From: Sphingopyxis macrogoltabida
GTDB lineage: Bacteria; Pseudomonadota; Alphaproteobacteria; Sphingomonadales; Sphingomonadaceae
Direction: 5' to 3'
NCBI RefSeq assembly: GCF_001314325.1
Contig: NZ_CP009429.1
Span: 1,426,501-1,490,500 of the forward strand
Length of the DNA: 64,000 bases
This document shows, in pieces, positions 8,231-18,056 of the stretch. How positions within the stretch are numbered: the first letter of the stretch is position 1; every line of letters begins with the position of its first letter. The notes below the pieces were generated by a model. It saw only the letters and a list, made by a program, of their open reading frames with translations. It was not told the origin of the DNA and did no database searches. The translations under genes were made by a program, and so were the position numbers.

Positions 8231-9505
8231 TTACTTCGCGCTCTTCTTGGCCATCATGCCGCCGATGCCGCCCAGCTTGCCGAGCAGCGAGCCGCCCGCC
8301 TTCGCCTTTTTGGCGACGGGAGCTTCCTCGGCTTCCTCATCGGCCGCATCGAGCGCCAGCCGCATCAAGTTCGTCCAGACCTGGCCCGCCTTGGTGCCCT
8401 TGCAAATCTCGGCATAGGATTTGCCGAGCTTCGCCGACTGGCTCACCAGTTTCGGATCGAAGGGGATCACGATGTCGATCGGACGTTCGATGGACGATTC
8501 GAATTCCTTGCGCGACAGTTCGCCGATCGCGGTCTGGAACTTGTTCGCGACGAGCAGCACGCGCGCGCCCGGAACATTCTGCTTGAACCACGAGAGCAGA
8601 CGGATCGTATCGCGCGCCGAGGCGAGCGTCACGTCGCTGACCAACAGGATCGTGCCGACTTCCGACACGAGATGCGGGAAGGGGATCAGCACCTGCCGCG
8701 GAATGTCGACGATCGTCATCTCGAAGGCGTTGCGCAGTTCTTCTTCGAGCTGGAAGAAGGCCGAGCCGTCGGTCAGCACCGGCTGGTGGATCGGGGCTTC
8801 GGCCGAGAGCAGACTGAGCTTGTCCGACGCGCGCACCATTGCGCGTTCGATGAACAGTCCGTCGATGCGGCTGGGGTTGTCGATCGCGTCGATGAGGCCG
8901 CGGCCCGGTTCGAGATCGAGCGTCAATGCGCCGGTCCCGAAATGGACGTCGAGGTCGAGCAGCGCCGTCTGGCGATCGGCCTGTGTGCTCATCGCCCAGG
9001 CGAGTGAGGTCGCGACGAGCGATGCGCCGGCGCCGCCGCGAACGCCGACCACCGCCATCATGTGATGCGATTTGGCATCGAGCATGTCGGCGTGTTTCGG
9101 TGCGCTGAGCATCGCCTGCGCGTTGGTCAGCGATTCGCGAATCTGGTCGAGCGACAGCGGTTTCAGGAGATAATCCTGGATGCCGCTGGACAGGAGGTCG
9201 CGGTACAGGCGGACATCGTTGACCTGACCGGCTGCGATCACGACGGTACCGGGCTCGCACACTTCGGCCAGCGCGTTGATATCGTTGATCGGGTCGCCCG
9301 ATTCCGACATGTCGACGAACAGGATGTTCGGGCTTGCCGACACCGAAAGCGACTGGACGGCGTTGCGAAGCCCGCCCTTGTTGCACTTTTCGACCGGCCA
9401 GCCCATGTCGCCGGCGGCGACACGGATCAACTCCAGCGTGTCGTCGTCGCAGACGAAGGCGTTGAAGGGGTCACGCAGACCCGCGGCTTTGAATGGAGCG
9501 TTCAC
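8231..9505 (-). CDS. cpaE: Pilus assembly ATPase-like protein CpaE/TadZ
   Basis: The 424-residue protein has an N-terminal receiver-like domain (VCDDDTLELIRVAAG through DYLLKPLSLDQI, about 15-125) and a C-terminal MinD/ParA-like domain beginning at VVGVRGGAGASLVATSLAW. The Walker A is atypical (GGAGAS, no lysine), which is known for TadZ proteins. It is thought to localise the Tad machinery at the pole. The GTG start (9503-9505) overlaps the cpaD stop as GTGA, with GGGAGG upstream. The Ala/Gly/Lys-rich C-terminus is probably disordered. Confidence 0.9.
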   Translation of the reverse strand: MNAPFKAAGLRDPFNAFVCDDDTLELIRVAAGDMGWPVEKCNKGGLRNAVQSLSVSASPNILFVDMSESGDPINDINALAEVCEPGTVVIAAGQVNDVRLYRDLLSSGIQDYLLKPLSLDQIRESLTNAQAMLSAPKHADMLDAKSHHMMAVVGVRGGAGASLVATSLAWAMSTQADRQTALLDLDVHFGTGALTLDLEPGRGLIDAIDNPSRIDGLFIERAMVRASDKLSLLSAEAPIHQPVLTDGSAFFQLEEELRNAFEMTIVDIPRQVLIPFPHLVSEVGTILLVSDVTLASARDTIRLLSWFKQNVPGARVLLVANKFQTAIGELSRKEFESSIERPIDIVIPFDPKLVSQSAKLGKSYAEICKGTKAGQVWTNLMRLALDAADEEAEEAPVAKKAKAGGSLLGKLGGIGGMMAKKSAK

Positions 9506-10155
9506 TGGCTGCCTCCCCCGCTGCCGTTGCTCGTCGACTGGCCGCGCAATTCGCCGGCGCCGGTCTGCGGCTTTTCACGATAGGTCTTGATCGCGCGCGT
9601 TGCTGCGGCGGGGTCATTCCGTTCCTCGCTGGTGCCCTTGATCAGGTCGTTCGGATCGGCGACCATCGAAGCGAGATTGCTGTTCGTGGCGCAGCCGTAG
9701 TTCGACGAGGTCGCGTTCTTGATGTTGACCGAATATTTGCTTCCCCAGTCGGGGCAACCTGCGACACTGGCCGAAGCGCGGGTGATCACCACACGCAGAT
9801 AGCCGGGCGGCACAGCGCCGGTCGTGACGGGAACGTCGTTGCTCATCAGCAGGCCGCGCCGTTCGACCATCGAACGGATCACTGCCTGTGCGCCCGACGA
9901 ACCATAGGCCGAGGGGTCCTCGATCGCGATCCGGTCGCCGTAGCGTGCGCCCATCGTATCGAGCCAGCCCTGCAGGCGGCCCTGTTCGCTGGGCGGCAGT
10001 TCGCCGTTCGAAGCGGCGACGTCGAATTGATAGATGGCGTTGCGAACGACCGGCTGATGCACCGATTCGAGGCTGGTGTTGCTGCCCGCGCTGCCGGCGC
10101 AGCCGGCAAGCGAGGTGGCCAGCGCCAGGACCGTCCAAGTTGCGATTTTTTTCAT
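9502..10155 (-). CDS. cpaD: Pilus assembly lipoprotein CpaD
   Basis: Starting at MKKIATWTV the protein is 217 residues with a lipoprotein signal ending in the lipobox LAGC (about residue 20). The mature part has the CpaD-type pattern: VVRNAIYQFDVAASNGELPPSEQGRLQGWLD, YGDRIAIEDPSAYG, then VVITRASASVAGCPDWG and YGCATNSNLASMVADPNDL, near the C-terminus. CpaD is an outer-membrane lipoprotein that supports the CpaC secretin. A longer in-frame start lies within cpaC and would bury the signal, so I reject it. Confidence 0.9.
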   Translation of the reverse strand: MKKIATWTVLALATSLAGCAGSAGSNTSLESVHQPVVRNAIYQFDVAASNGELPPSEQGRLQGWLDTMGARYGDRIAIEDPSAYGSSGAQAVIRSMVERRGLLMSNDVPVTTGAVPPGYLRVVITRASASVAGCPDWGSKYSVNIKNATSSNYGCATNSNLASMVADPNDLIKGTSEERNDPAAATRAIKTYREKPQTGAGELRGQSTSNGSGGGSQ

Positions 10156-10180
10156 CACTTTGCTCCTGAAAACCAGCGCG

Positions 10181-11668
10181 TCACTTGATGCTGAAGCCGG
10201 GCGACACTTCGTCGCTGCCGCGCAGGCGGTCGGCGTCACCCACCGAGGTGTCGAGGCGCGGTTTCGGCCGGTCGCCACCGGTCACACCGTTGCTTTCCTG
10301 TCCGAGCAGCAGCCGTCCGAGATCGTTCGGCGCCTGGAAGGCATCGGTCGGCAGCTTGATCTCGTTCGCCGACACCGGATTGACCAGATAGGGCGTCACG
10401 ACGATCACCAGCTCGGTTTCGCCGCGGCGGAAGCTGTCCGATTTGAACAGCATGCCGAGGACGGGCACGTCGCCGAGGCCGGGCAGCTTGTCGATCGCGC
10501 CGATCGAGCGGTTGTTCATCAGGCCGGCGATCATGAAGCTTTCGCCCGACCCGAGTTCGACCGTCGTTTCCGCACGGCGGATCGTCAGCGCTGGGATCTG
10601 AAAACCTTCCATCTCGATCGCGCCTTCGGTCGACAGTTCCGACACTTCGGGACGGACGCGCAGGCTGATGCGGCCGTTCGACAGCACCGTCGGCGTGTAA
10701 GCGAGGCTGACACCATATTTCCGGTATTCGATCGTCGTCCCGGCGAAGTTGCCGGGGATCGGGATCGGGAATTCGCCGCCCGCGAGGAAGTCGGCGGTTT
10801 CGCCCGAAATCGCGGTGAGGTTCGGCTGCGCCAGAGTCGCGACCATGCCCGAACGTTCGCCAAGATCGAGCGACGCGATCAGATCCATCCCGAACAGGCG
10901 GCCGGCACCGGCAAGGCTCCGCGTCCCGCTCGGCGTGTTAATGATATAGCGCTTGACCCCGGGAGGCACCGCCGGATCGCCTTCGCCCGGATACAGGATC
11001 TGGCCGGGCGTGCGTCCGTTGAACACACCGCCCAGAAAGCCGCCGGTCATGTCGCGGGTCAGCAGGTTGCCGCTGATTTCCTTGACGAGCGAACGGTTCA
11101 CCTCGGCGATGCGGACCTGCAGGTTGACCTGCAGCGGCGTCGCGGTGCGCAGGCGCGAGACGACCTTGGTCTGCTCGCCGACGAAAGCCTGTACGAGCCG
11201 TTCGGCTTCGGCGGCGTCGTCGGGCGACTGGACCGTCCCGGTGAGCAGCACGAGGCCGTTCATCGTGTTCGCCGAAATCGATGCCTCGGGCATCGCGAGC
11301 GACAGCATCTGGTCGATCGTCTCGATGTTGTTGCCGACGCGGGCGACGGTCGAATAGACGACCCGGCCGCTGGCATCGGTGGCATAGACGCTCGTTTCGC
11401 CGGGCGCCTTGCCGAAGACATAGAGCTGGCGGCTCGAGCGGACCTGCACGTCGGCGACCTTGTCGTCGGCGACGAACACGTCGGTCATCGCGGCGGGGAG
11501 GCTGATCAGGCGGCCGCGGCCGACCGACAGGTCTATGCTGCTGCTCGCATTCTGGACCGCCTGTGCCGACGCCTGCTGGGCCGGAGCGGAGATCAGCGTG
11601 GCTGCAACGAGGCCGATGGCCAGGGTGCGCGCGAGCGCCGTGCCCAAGAAATTGGCTTTGCTGTTCAT
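10181..11668 (-). CDS. cpaC: Pilus outer-membrane secretin CpaC (RcpA)
   Basis: The 495-residue protein begins with a signal peptide ending in AQQASAQA. An N-terminal pilus-formation domain (VGRGRLISLPAAMTDVFVADDKVADVQV) is followed by a BON-like segment and the secretin core, including VATLAQPNLTAISGETADFLAGGEFPIP and a C-terminal beta-rich region (FMIAGLMNNRSIGAIDKLPGLGDVPVLGMLF), the secretin signature. It forms the outer-membrane ring through which the Flp pilus passes. It lies between cpaB (1 bp upstream) and cpaD (25 bp downstream). About 50 residues after the core are Asp/Arg-rich. Confidence 0.95.
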   Translation of the reverse strand: MNSKANFLGTALARTLAIGLVAATLISAPAQQASAQAVQNASSSIDLSVGRGRLISLPAAMTDVFVADDKVADVQVRSSRQLYVFGKAPGETSVYATDASGRVVYSTVARVGNNIETIDQMLSLAMPEASISANTMNGLVLLTGTVQSPDDAAEAERLVQAFVGEQTKVVSRLRTATPLQVNLQVRIAEVNRSLVKEISGNLLTRDMTGGFLGGVFNGRTPGQILYPGEGDPAVPPGVKRYIINTPSGTRSLAGAGRLFGMDLIASLDLGERSGMVATLAQPNLTAISGETADFLAGGEFPIPIPGNFAGTTIEYRKYGVSLAYTPTVLSNGRISLRVRPEVSELSTEGAIEMEGFQIPALTIRRAETTVELGSGESFMIAGLMNNRSIGAIDKLPGLGDVPVLGMLFKSDSFRRGETELVIVVTPYLVNPVSANEIKLPTDAFQAPNDLGRLLLGQESNGVTGGDRPKPRLDTSVGDADRLRGSDEVSPGFSIK

Positions 11669-11669
11669 C

Positions 11670-12710
11670 TTACTTACCCCCCACCGGAACTTCGGTGACC
11701 TGGCCGCCGCGGGTCACGCGGACGACAGGGCCGCGGGGCGCCGCCGGTGCGGCAAATCCCGTTGCCGACGGCATGCCGCCGCCATATGACTGCTGCTGCT
11801 GGCGCGGCGGTGCCTGGACGCGGCCGCTGACAGGAACCCAGAAGCGCGAAACGTCACCGCCGGTCGTCGCCGAGCCACGACCCGAGGTAGGGCGGGCAGC
11901 CGCTTCGGCCAGCATCTTCTTTTCCGCGGCGGTGCCGCCCTTCGCCGGGACGTTGACTTCACCCGATGCAATCGCGGCGTCGAGGTCGCCCGCACTTTCG
12001 GCGAGCGGGCGCAGCGCGAGCGACAATTTGCCCATATTCTGCGCCACGGCGATCTTTTCGGCGATCTCCGGCGTGGCCTCGAGCGTTACCGAGCCAAAGG
12101 TGTTGACCGGGGTCTTGCCGGTCTCGTCCTCGGCGTTGTAGCGCTGGTCGGTGGCGAGGACGCGAACGTTGCGAACGATCGTCTCGGCGGTGAACAGTTG
12201 GTCGTCGGGATAGGAGCTGCCCTCCTTGACCTCGATTTCCTGGGCGAGGACCACGTCGACCCGGTCACCCGGAAAGACGAAACCGGCGACGCCCTGTTCC
12301 TGCGACACCTTGACGGTGACCGCGCGCATGCCCGGGCCAAGCGCCGCAGCAAGGAAGCCGCGGTCGTCGGGCTGGACGAGCGCGCCCTGCGTGACCGGCT
12401 GGCCGGCAGTGATGGGATAGCGGACCACCGTACCGACCAGCGTGTTCACGTCGGTCTTGTCCTTCAGGAAATAGGCCTTCTCGACCAGTTCCTTCGGCCA
12501 CGGCTGGAAGCGGAAGCTGTCGGGGCCGACGATCGTCCCCACCGGAAGCTGCCGCGTTGCGACGAGGATCATCGGTCCGTTGATTTCCGGTGCAGCGGCG
12601 GCGCGAGCCTCCGGTGTCGATGATCCCCGCATCATCAGGTTGACCCCGAACGCCGCACCGATCGCAATGACCAGCGCGCCGACGATCAGCATTATCTTTC
12701 GCGTATCCAT
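11670..12710 (-). CDS. cpaB: Flp pilus assembly protein CpaB (RcpC)
   Basis: The start MDTRKIMLIVG gives 346 residues with an N-terminal membrane anchor. An SAF domain follows (ILVATRQLPVGTIVGPDSF, then ITAGQPVTQGALV) and the CpaB core GMRAVTVKVSQEQGVAGFVFPGDRVDVVL. CpaB is a periplasmic component associated with the secretin. A long C-terminal extension is rich in Gln/Gly/Pro (RQQQQSYGGGMPSATGF) and probably disordered. It sits between the prepilin peptidase gene and cpaC. Confidence 0.93.
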   Translation of the reverse strand: MDTRKIMLIVGALVIAIGAAFGVNLMMRGSSTPEARAAAAPEINGPMILVATRQLPVGTIVGPDSFRFQPWPKELVEKAYFLKDKTDVNTLVGTVVRYPITAGQPVTQGALVQPDDRGFLAAALGPGMRAVTVKVSQEQGVAGFVFPGDRVDVVLAQEIEVKEGSSYPDDQLFTAETIVRNVRVLATDQRYNAEDETGKTPVNTFGSVTLEATPEIAEKIAVAQNMGKLSLALRPLAESAGDLDAAIASGEVNVPAKGGTAAEKKMLAEAAARPTSGRGSATTGGDVSRFWVPVSGRVQAPPRQQQQSYGGGMPSATGFAAPAAPRGPVVRVTRGGQVTEVPVGGK

Positions 12711-12758
12711 GACGATTTTTCGCCTCCTAACACCCACCGGACGCGGCGGTGCTTACCC

Positions 12759-13247
12759 TCAGGTCGAACCGATAGACTGAAACTGGTTAAGATATTGTTG
12801 GTGAAGCACCCAAAGCCCTGCGGCCGCGATCGCGACCCCGTAAGGCACCTCGACCGGGCCTTCCGACGGACGCAATTTCATTTGCACGAGCATGACGGCC
12901 GACAGGATGCCGCCCCCGATCGCCATGACGGTCAACGTCGGCATAAACAGGGGCAGGGGCACCCAAAGCATCACGGCACCGATCATCTTGACGTCGCCGC
13001 CGCCCATCGCGCCAATCGCGAACAGGCCGACGAAGGCCAGGAACACGGCAAAGGCGGCACCGAACTGGATCGGCACATCGGGCCAGACCGGCAGGCCGAT
13101 CGCGATCCAGAATGGAATGGCGAGCAGCGCCATCGCCGCGTTGAGGCCGTTGGAGATCGTCCGCGAGCGAAGATCGCTGATCGCGGCGGCAATCATCAAC
13201 ACGGCCAGCAAGGCCATCAGGGCGAGAGCGAGCGAGCCGTTTTCCAT
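12759..13247 (-). CDS. cpaA: Prepilin peptidase CpaA/TadV (A24 family)
   Basis: The 162-residue protein consists of about five membrane helices. The two catalytic aspartates of A24 aspartic peptidases are visible: one in SDLRSRTISN (about residue 25) and one in the GxGD-type motif GGGDVK (about 82-87). This is the short TadV/CpaA form, which cleaves Flp prepilin leader peptides and lacks the N-methylase domain of PilD. GAGGAAA precedes the ATG. It is the first gene of the operon; no flp pilin gene is visible upstream before the divergent flavoprotein gene. Confidence 0.9.
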   Translation of the reverse strand: MENGSLALALMALLAVLMIAAAISDLRSRTISNGLNAAMALLAIPFWIAIGLPVWPDVPIQFGAAFAVFLAFVGLFAIGAMGGGDVKMIGAVMLWVPLPLFMPTLTVMAIGGGILSAVMLVQMKLRPSEGPVEVPYGVAIAAAGLWVLHQQYLNQFQSIGST

Positions 13248-13330
13248 GCATTTCCTCTAGCAACCATGGCTTACCAAAGAGTAACCATGCCGACGGGCCC
13301 GCGCGGCTTGCATTCCGCGGACCAGCCGAT

Positions 13331-14473
13331 ATGCGGGCGGCCATGACCGCCGCCGCGCCTTCGTCCACCGATGTCTTGATCGTCGGCGCCGGAATCGCCG
13401 GCGCCAGCCTCGCCGCGGCGCTTGCGCCGTATCGCCGCGTAACGATGATCGAGGCGGAGGATATGCCCGGCCGCCACGCGACCGGCCGGTCGGCGGCATT
13501 CTGGCATGAAAGCTATGGCGGGGCGGGGGTGCAGCCGCTGTCGGCGGCGTCCTTTGCGCTGCTCGACAATCCGCCGGCGGCATTTTCGGATCGCGGTTTC
13601 CTGTTGCCACGTACCGCATTGACCCTTGGGCGTCAGGACGAAGTGGCGGCAGTGGATGCCTTCGTCGCCGAATTTTCGGGGCAGGGCGTCGATGTGACCC
13701 GGTTCACGGGTGCCGGCGTTGCAGCGAAGATACCCGGCCTTCGGCCCGCGTGGACCGAAGGCGCATATGAACCCGCATGCCGCGATATCGATGTCGGCGC
13801 GCTGCACGCCGCCTATTTGCGCGCGGCGAAGCGGGCGGGGGCCTCGCTCGCGACGCGCGCGCCGCTTCGGTCGGCGCGGCGTACCGGCGCCGGCTGGGAG
13901 GTTCGCACGGCGACGGGGACGATCGCGGCCGCAGCGATCGTCAATGCGGCGGGAGCATGGGCCGACGAGGTTGCGGCGCTTTGCGGTGTCGCACCGATCG
14001 GGATCCAGCCGCTTCGCCGTACGGTCCTGCAGGTGCGCCTCGGCGTGGCGGTACCCGCGGACCTGCCGCTCGTCGTCCATGTCGGCGGCGATTTCTATTT
14101 CAAGGGCGAGAGCGAAGGCCGGGTGTGGCTGAGCCCGCACGACGAAACGCCGATGGCGGCTTGTGACGCGGTACCCGATGAGCTCGACGTCGCGCTTGCG
14201 ATCGACCGGTTGCAGTCGGTGGTCGACTGGCCGGTCGCTGCGGTCGAACGCAAATGGGCCGGGCTGCGCAGTTTCGCGCCCGACCGCATGCCGGTTTTCG
14301 GCGCCGACGTAGGTGAACCGGGCTTCATCTGGTGCGCAGGGCAGGGCGGCGTCGGCATCCAGACGGCGCCCGCCATTTCAGCGCTGCTCGCCGCTCAACT
14401 GGGTGCGCCCGCCCCCGGGGGCGCGATCGGTGCGGTCGATCCTGTTCCCTTTGCGCCGACGCGTTTCGGGTGA
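13331..14473 (+). CDS. FAD-dependent oxidoreductase (DAO / D-amino acid oxidase-like)
   Basis: The 380-residue protein opens with an ADP-binding fold, VLIVGAGIAGASLAAALA, followed by IEAEDMPGRHATGRSAAF, the DAO superfamily pattern. The C-terminus has ERKWAGLRSFAPDRMPVFG and WCAGQGGVGIQTAPA, which close the FAD site in glycine/D-amino acid oxidases. A second ATG four codons in (13343) is an equally likely start. The gene stands alone, divergent from the Tad operon, so the substrate is unknown; oxidation of an amino acid or amine is the family expectation. Confidence 0.82.
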   Translation: MRAAMTAAAPSSTDVLIVGAGIAGASLAAALAPYRRVTMIEAEDMPGRHATGRSAAFWHESYGGAGVQPLSAASFALLDNPPAAFSDRGFLLPRTALTLGRQDEVAAVDAFVAEFSGQGVDVTRFTGAGVAAKIPGLRPAWTEGAYEPACRDIDVGALHAAYLRAAKRAGASLATRAPLRSARRTGAGWEVRTATGTIAAAAIVNAAGAWADEVAALCGVAPIGIQPLRRTVLQVRLGVAVPADLPLVVHVGGDFYFKGESEGRVWLSPHDETPMAACDAVPDELDVALAIDRLQSVVDWPVAAVERKWAGLRSFAPDRMPVFGADVGEPGFIWCAGQGGVGIQTAPAISALLAAQLGAPAPGGAIGAVDPVPFAPTRFG

Positions 14474-14548
14474 CCGCTTGCGCACGCGTTCCGGCGAGCT
14501 AAGCTCGGCCATGGTCGCTATTCGAGCGACTCCCGCAGCGGAGGTTCC

Positions 14549-14725
14549 ATGGCCCACTATTTCGAGATCAAGAAGAACAAGGCCGGCGAGTTCGTCGCCT
14601 ATTTCAAATATAACAGCGAACCGATCTTCTGGACCGAAGGCTATTCGAGCAAGGCCTCGGCGAAAAATGCGATCGAATCGATCCTGAAAAACGGCCCCGG
14701 CGCCGTCGTTCGCGACGAAAGCTGA
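14549..14725 (+). CDS. YegP-like DUF1508 domain protein
   Basis: This 58-residue gene reads MAHYFEIKKNKAGEFVAYFK at its start and continues with NSEPIFWTEGYSSKASAKNAI and ESILKNGPGA. This is a single DUF1508 repeat, as found duplicated in E. coli YegP. The biochemical role of the family is unknown. A GGAGG-like ribosome site (GGAGGTTCC) lies directly before the ATG. It lies between the flavoprotein and rnhA and is convergent with rnhA. Confidence 0.82.
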   Translation: MAHYFEIKKNKAGEFVAYFKYNSEPIFWTEGYSSKASAKNAIESILKNGPGAVVRDES

Positions 14726-14742
14726 ACGTTTTGCGCGGGCGT

Positions 14743-15201
14743 TCAGCGCGCCCGCGCCACCTCCAGCGCGGCATCGCTGGCAAGCTGGTCGGCCAGTTCG
14801 TTGTCGCCGTGACCGGCGTGGCCCTTGACCCACAGCCATTCGATATCGTGCCGTTTCGCCTCGGCGATCAGCCGTTGCCAAAGGTCGGCGTTGGCAACGG
14901 GTTTCTTCGCGGCGGTCTTCCAGCCGTTCTTCTGCCAGCCGAACACCCATTTGGTGATGCCGTCGCGGACATAGACGCTGTCGGTCGACAGCTCGACGCG
15001 GCAGCGGCGCTTGAGTGCCGCCAGCGCTTCGATCGCCGCCATCAATTCCATGCGGTTGTTCGTCGTATCGGGTTCGCCGCCCGACAGCTTCTTGACGACA
15101 TCGCCCCAGCGCAGCACGGCGCCCCAGCCGCCCGGGCCGGGATTGCCCTTGCACGCGCCGTCGGTCGCGACGATCACCGTCTTTGCCGGCGCGTCGCTCA
15201 T
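14743..15201 (-). CDS. rnhA: Ribonuclease HI
   Basis: The 152-residue protein has all active-site elements: [15 protein letters not shown] with the first Asp at about residue 14, [11 protein letters not shown] with the Glu at about 52, STDSVYV with the second Asp at about 73, and [13 protein letters not shown] with the His and last Asp near the C-terminus. It degrades RNA in RNA-DNA hybrids. Its ATG overlaps the thrB stop (ATGA), so it is translationally coupled to thrB in an ispH-thrB-rnhA operon. Confidence 0.96.
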   Translation of the reverse strand: MSDAPAKTVIVATDGACKGNPGPGGWGAVLRWGDVVKKLSGGEPDTTNNRMELMAAIEALAALKRRCRVELSTDSVYVRDGITKWVFGWQKNGWKTAAKKPVANADLWQRLIAEAKRHDIEWLWVKGHAGHGDNELADQLASDAALEVARAR

Positions 15202-16157
15202 GCGGCGAACAGGCTGGCGGCGTCGGCCGCCTGATAGCGGCGCAAGCGGTTGAGGAAAGGGGCCGGGTCCTTGCGCGTGACGAGCGCGTCGGCCGGGGTA
15301 TGGACCCAGTCGTGCGCGCGGGTCAGCAGGAAGCGGAGCGACGCGCCGCGCGCGAGCAGCGGCAGGGCGGCAATTTCCGCGTCGGTCAGCGTGATTTCAC
15401 GGGCATATCCCTGCATCAGCGCCCGTGCGAGTTGCCGGTCGCATTCGGCCCCGTCGCCCGAAAAGGTCCATGATGCGTGAGTGACCGCGACGTCGTAGGC
15501 GCGATAGTCGGTCGCGGCGAAATAGAAGTCGATCAGGCCGGTTACCCGGTTGCCGAGCATCAGCACATTGTCGGGAAACAGATCGGCATGAATGACATGC
15601 GCGGGAAGATCGGCCGGCCAATGCGCGTCGAGCCAGGAAAACTCGGTATCGACGACGGCCTGCAAGCCCGGGATGACAGCATCGAGATCGCCGGTGGCCT
15701 CGGCGACGCCGCGCCAGTGAAGATGTCCCATGCTGTTTTCGCGTGCGCCGGGAAAGCTGGCGACCGCGCGGTGCATGGCGCCGAGCGCCGCACCCGCCGC
15801 TTCGCACTGGGCGGGCGTCGGATGGGTCAGCGATATGCCCGACAGGAACTGGATGATGCATGCGGCACGGCCCGAAATCTGCTGGATCGCTTCACCGTTC
15901 CGGTCGCGGATCATCGCTGGGACGGGGCAGCCCTGATCGGCAAGGTGACCGAGCAGGTCGACGAAGAAGGGCAGGTCGCTCGCCTGCACCCGCTTTTCGT
16001 AAAGCGTCAGGATGAAGCGTCCGCCGGTCGTTTCGAGCAGGAAATTGCTGTTCTCGACGCCTTCGGCAATGCCCTTGCACGACAGGACGGTGCCGATGTC
16101 GTAGCGGGCGACGAGAGCGGCCAGATCGTCGGGATCGACCTCGGTATAGACGGCCAT
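15198..16157 (-). CDS. thrB: Homoserine kinase (aminoglycoside phosphotransferase fold)
   Basis: The 319-residue protein starts at [15 protein letters not shown], with the ATG overlapping the ispH stop as TAATG. It belongs to the choline/aminoglycoside-kinase fold type of ThrB found in alphaproteobacteria, not the GHMP type. Visible are [15 protein letters not shown] (nucleotide loop), [10 protein letters not shown] with the lysine, and the catalytic loop [13 protein letters not shown] followed by GLIDFYFA (metal-binding Asp). It phosphorylates homoserine in threonine synthesis. The in-frame region upstream of this start lies inside ispH and is not coding. Confidence 0.93.
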   Translation of the reverse strand: MAVYTEVDPDDLAALVARYDIGTVLSCKGIAEGVENSNFLLETTGGRFILTLYEKRVQASDLPFFVDLLGHLADQGCPVPAMIRDRNGEAIQQISGRAACIIQFLSGISLTHPTPAQCEAAGAALGAMHRAVASFPGARENSMGHLHWRGVAEATGDLDAVIPGLQAVVDTEFSWLDAHWPADLPAHVIHADLFPDNVLMLGNRVTGLIDFYFAATDYRAYDVAVTHASWTFSGDGAECDRQLARALMQGYAREITLTDAEIAALPLLARGASLRFLLTRAHDWVHTPADALVTRKDPAPFLNRLRRYQAADAASLFAA

Positions 16158-17143
16158 TAGTTCGGTGCCGGTTCGAGCCCGCGGGGCAGCTTGAAGATCA
16201 TGTTTTCCTCGGCGGTGACGACGACGTCCTCGACGATCGTCCGGTGCGCCGCGATGGCGTCGATCACTTCGCGGACCAGCTCTTCGGGGGCGCTTGCTCC
16301 GGCGGTGACCCCCAGCGTGCCGATCCTGTGCAGCCATGCCGGGTCGATGTCTTCCCCGCGCTGGACGAGATGCGCGGGGGTGCCCATCCGCTCGGCGACC
16401 TCGACGAGCCGGACGCTGTTCGAACTGTTCGGCGCCCCGATGACGATTACCCGGTCGCACTGACCGGCGATGGCCTTCACCGCCTGCTGGCGGTTCGACG
16501 TCGCGTAGCAGATGTCCTCGCCGCGCGGGCCGGAGATTTCAGGGAAACGGTGCTGCAACGCGGCAACGATATCGCGCGTGTCGTCGACCGACAGCGTCGT
16601 CTGGGTGAGGAAGGACAGTTTTTCCGGATCGGCGGGAGTGAGGGCGGTGACGTCGTCGACCGATTCGACCAATGTCATCGCACCTTCGGGAAGCTGGCCG
16701 AGCGTCCCGATGACCTCGGGGTGGCCGGCGTGGCCGATAAAGATGATGTGGCGCCCGGCCTCGTTCGCGCGTTCGGCCTGCCGGTGGACCTTCGATACCA
16801 ACGGACAGGTCGCGTCGATATAGTCGAGCCCGCGCATTTCCGCCTTGGCCGGAACCGCCTTGGGAACGCCGTGGGCGCTGAAGACGACCGGAACATCGTC
16901 GGGAACCTGGTCGAGCGATTCGACGAAAACCGCGCCTTTGGCCTTCAGCGTTTCAACGACATAACGATTGTGGACAATCTCGTGCCGGACATAAACCGGC
17001 GCGCCGAAGCGCTCGATCGCCAGTTCGACGATGCGGATCGCGCGGTCGACACCGGCGCAGAAACCGCGCGGCGCGGCGATCAAAACCTTGAGTTCTGCCG
17101 TTTCGCTGCCTTTTGGCGGTGCAAAGTTATGCGGAGCGTTCAT
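16157..17143 (-). CDS. ispH: 4-hydroxy-3-methylbut-2-enyl diphosphate reductase
   Basis: The 328-residue protein carries the three cysteines that hold the iron-sulfur cluster: [11 protein letters not shown] (Cys about 29), [11 protein letters not shown] (about 115) and ICYATSNRQ (about 210). Conserved HE(I/V)VHN and THGVP-like segments are present as [11 protein letters not shown] and SAHGVPKAV. It catalyses the last step of the MEP isoprenoid pathway. It is the first gene of the ispH-thrB-rnhA operon, with a short divergent region upstream. Confidence 0.97.
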   Translation of the reverse strand: MNAPHNFAPPKGSETAELKVLIAAPRGFCAGVDRAIRIVELAIERFGAPVYVRHEIVHNRYVVETLKAKGAVFVESLDQVPDDVPVVFSAHGVPKAVPAKAEMRGLDYIDATCPLVSKVHRQAERANEAGRHIIFIGHAGHPEVIGTLGQLPEGAMTLVESVDDVTALTPADPEKLSFLTQTTLSVDDTRDIVAALQHRFPEISGPRGEDICYATSNRQQAVKAIAGQCDRVIVIGAPNSSNSVRLVEVAERMGTPAHLVQRGEDIDPAWLHRIGTLGVTAGASAPEELVREVIDAIAAHRTIVEDVVVTAEENMIFKLPRGLEPAPN

Positions 17144-17292
17144 TATGCGCGCGCTCTAGCGCAGCATCGCATATGGGGTAAAGGAGCTTCGCACCGTTGC
17201 GCCGCGTTCATCGCGCCGATAAGAAGCGGCGCGCATGACGCTCGGGACATTCGTTCCGACGCATCAGCGCCAGTTTGGAAAGCCCGTTCATC

Positions 17293-17964
17293 ATGATGTC
17301 CATTTCGTCTCCGTCCCGCAAATTCCTGGCCCTGCTGTGCGGAACGGCAGCCATGGCGACGGTGGCGGGCTGTGCGAAGGACAACGAGATCGACGTCTCG
17401 GGCGGCGTCGGCATTACCTCGACGCGCAGCGCCTGCCCGTCGGTGGCGGTGCCGCTGCAGACGGGCGACATCACCCTGTTCGATCCCGCGACGAGCCGCG
17501 ACGCGAGCGCGATCGATGTCGTCGCGATGATCACCAATGTGACGCCGCAGTGCAACGACGAGGGCGAGAAGGTCTATCAGCTCGCGAATTTCGACGTCGT
17601 CGCGACGCGCCGCGATGCCGGCCCCGCGCGGACCGTCACCCTGCCTTATTTCGCGACCGTCGTGCAGGGCGGGACCGTCGTCGTCGCCAAGCGGCTCGGC
17701 AATGTCGCGGTCACCTTTGCCGACGGGCAGACGCGCGGTACCGGGCGCGGCCAGGCGTCGGCCTATGTCGACCGCGCTGCCGCGACGCTGCCCGCCGACA
17801 TCATGGAACGCATCACGCGCAAGCGTAAGGCGGGCGATCAGGACGCCGCGATCGACCCGCTCAGCGTCCCCGAAGTGCGCGCGGCGGTCCAGCGCGCCAG
17901 CTTCGAACTGCTCGTCGGCTTCCAGCTGACACAGGAACAGCTCGAATATAACGTCCGACGATAA
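17293..17964 (+). CDS. Predicted outer-membrane lipoprotein of unknown function
   Basis: From the ATG at 17293 the protein is 223 residues. It has a basic n-region, a hydrophobic stretch (FLALLCGTAAMATVAGC) and a plausible lipobox cysteine at about residue 27. The mature part resembles a beta-rich domain (VAVPLQTGDITLFDP, VVAMITNVTPQCNDEGEKVYQL, TVTLPYFATVVQGGTVVVAKRLG) and then a helical region ending ELLVGFQLTQEQLEYNVRR. I do not recognise a named family. A similar layout is common in sphingomonads as a hypothetical protein. Confidence 0.7.
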   Translation: MMSISSPSRKFLALLCGTAAMATVAGCAKDNEIDVSGGVGITSTRSACPSVAVPLQTGDITLFDPATSRDASAIDVVAMITNVTPQCNDEGEKVYQLANFDVVATRRDAGPARTVTLPYFATVVQGGTVVVAKRLGNVAVTFADGQTRGTGRGQASAYVDRAAATLPADIMERITRKRKAGDQDAAIDPLSVPEVRAAVQRASFELLVGFQLTQEQLEYNVRR

Positions 17965-18056
17965 GGCGCGCGGCGGCGCTTTTCCTGCGCCGTTCGCCGA
18001 TGCTCCCTGCGACGCTTTTCCGGCGGCGCAGGGCTTTTCGCGTTGCGCAAGCTGCG

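Noticed and set aside
8960..9100. Missing Walker A lysine in CpaE as a sign of gene decay
   Set aside because: TadZ/CpaE proteins are known to have this atypical loop, so it is normal for the family.
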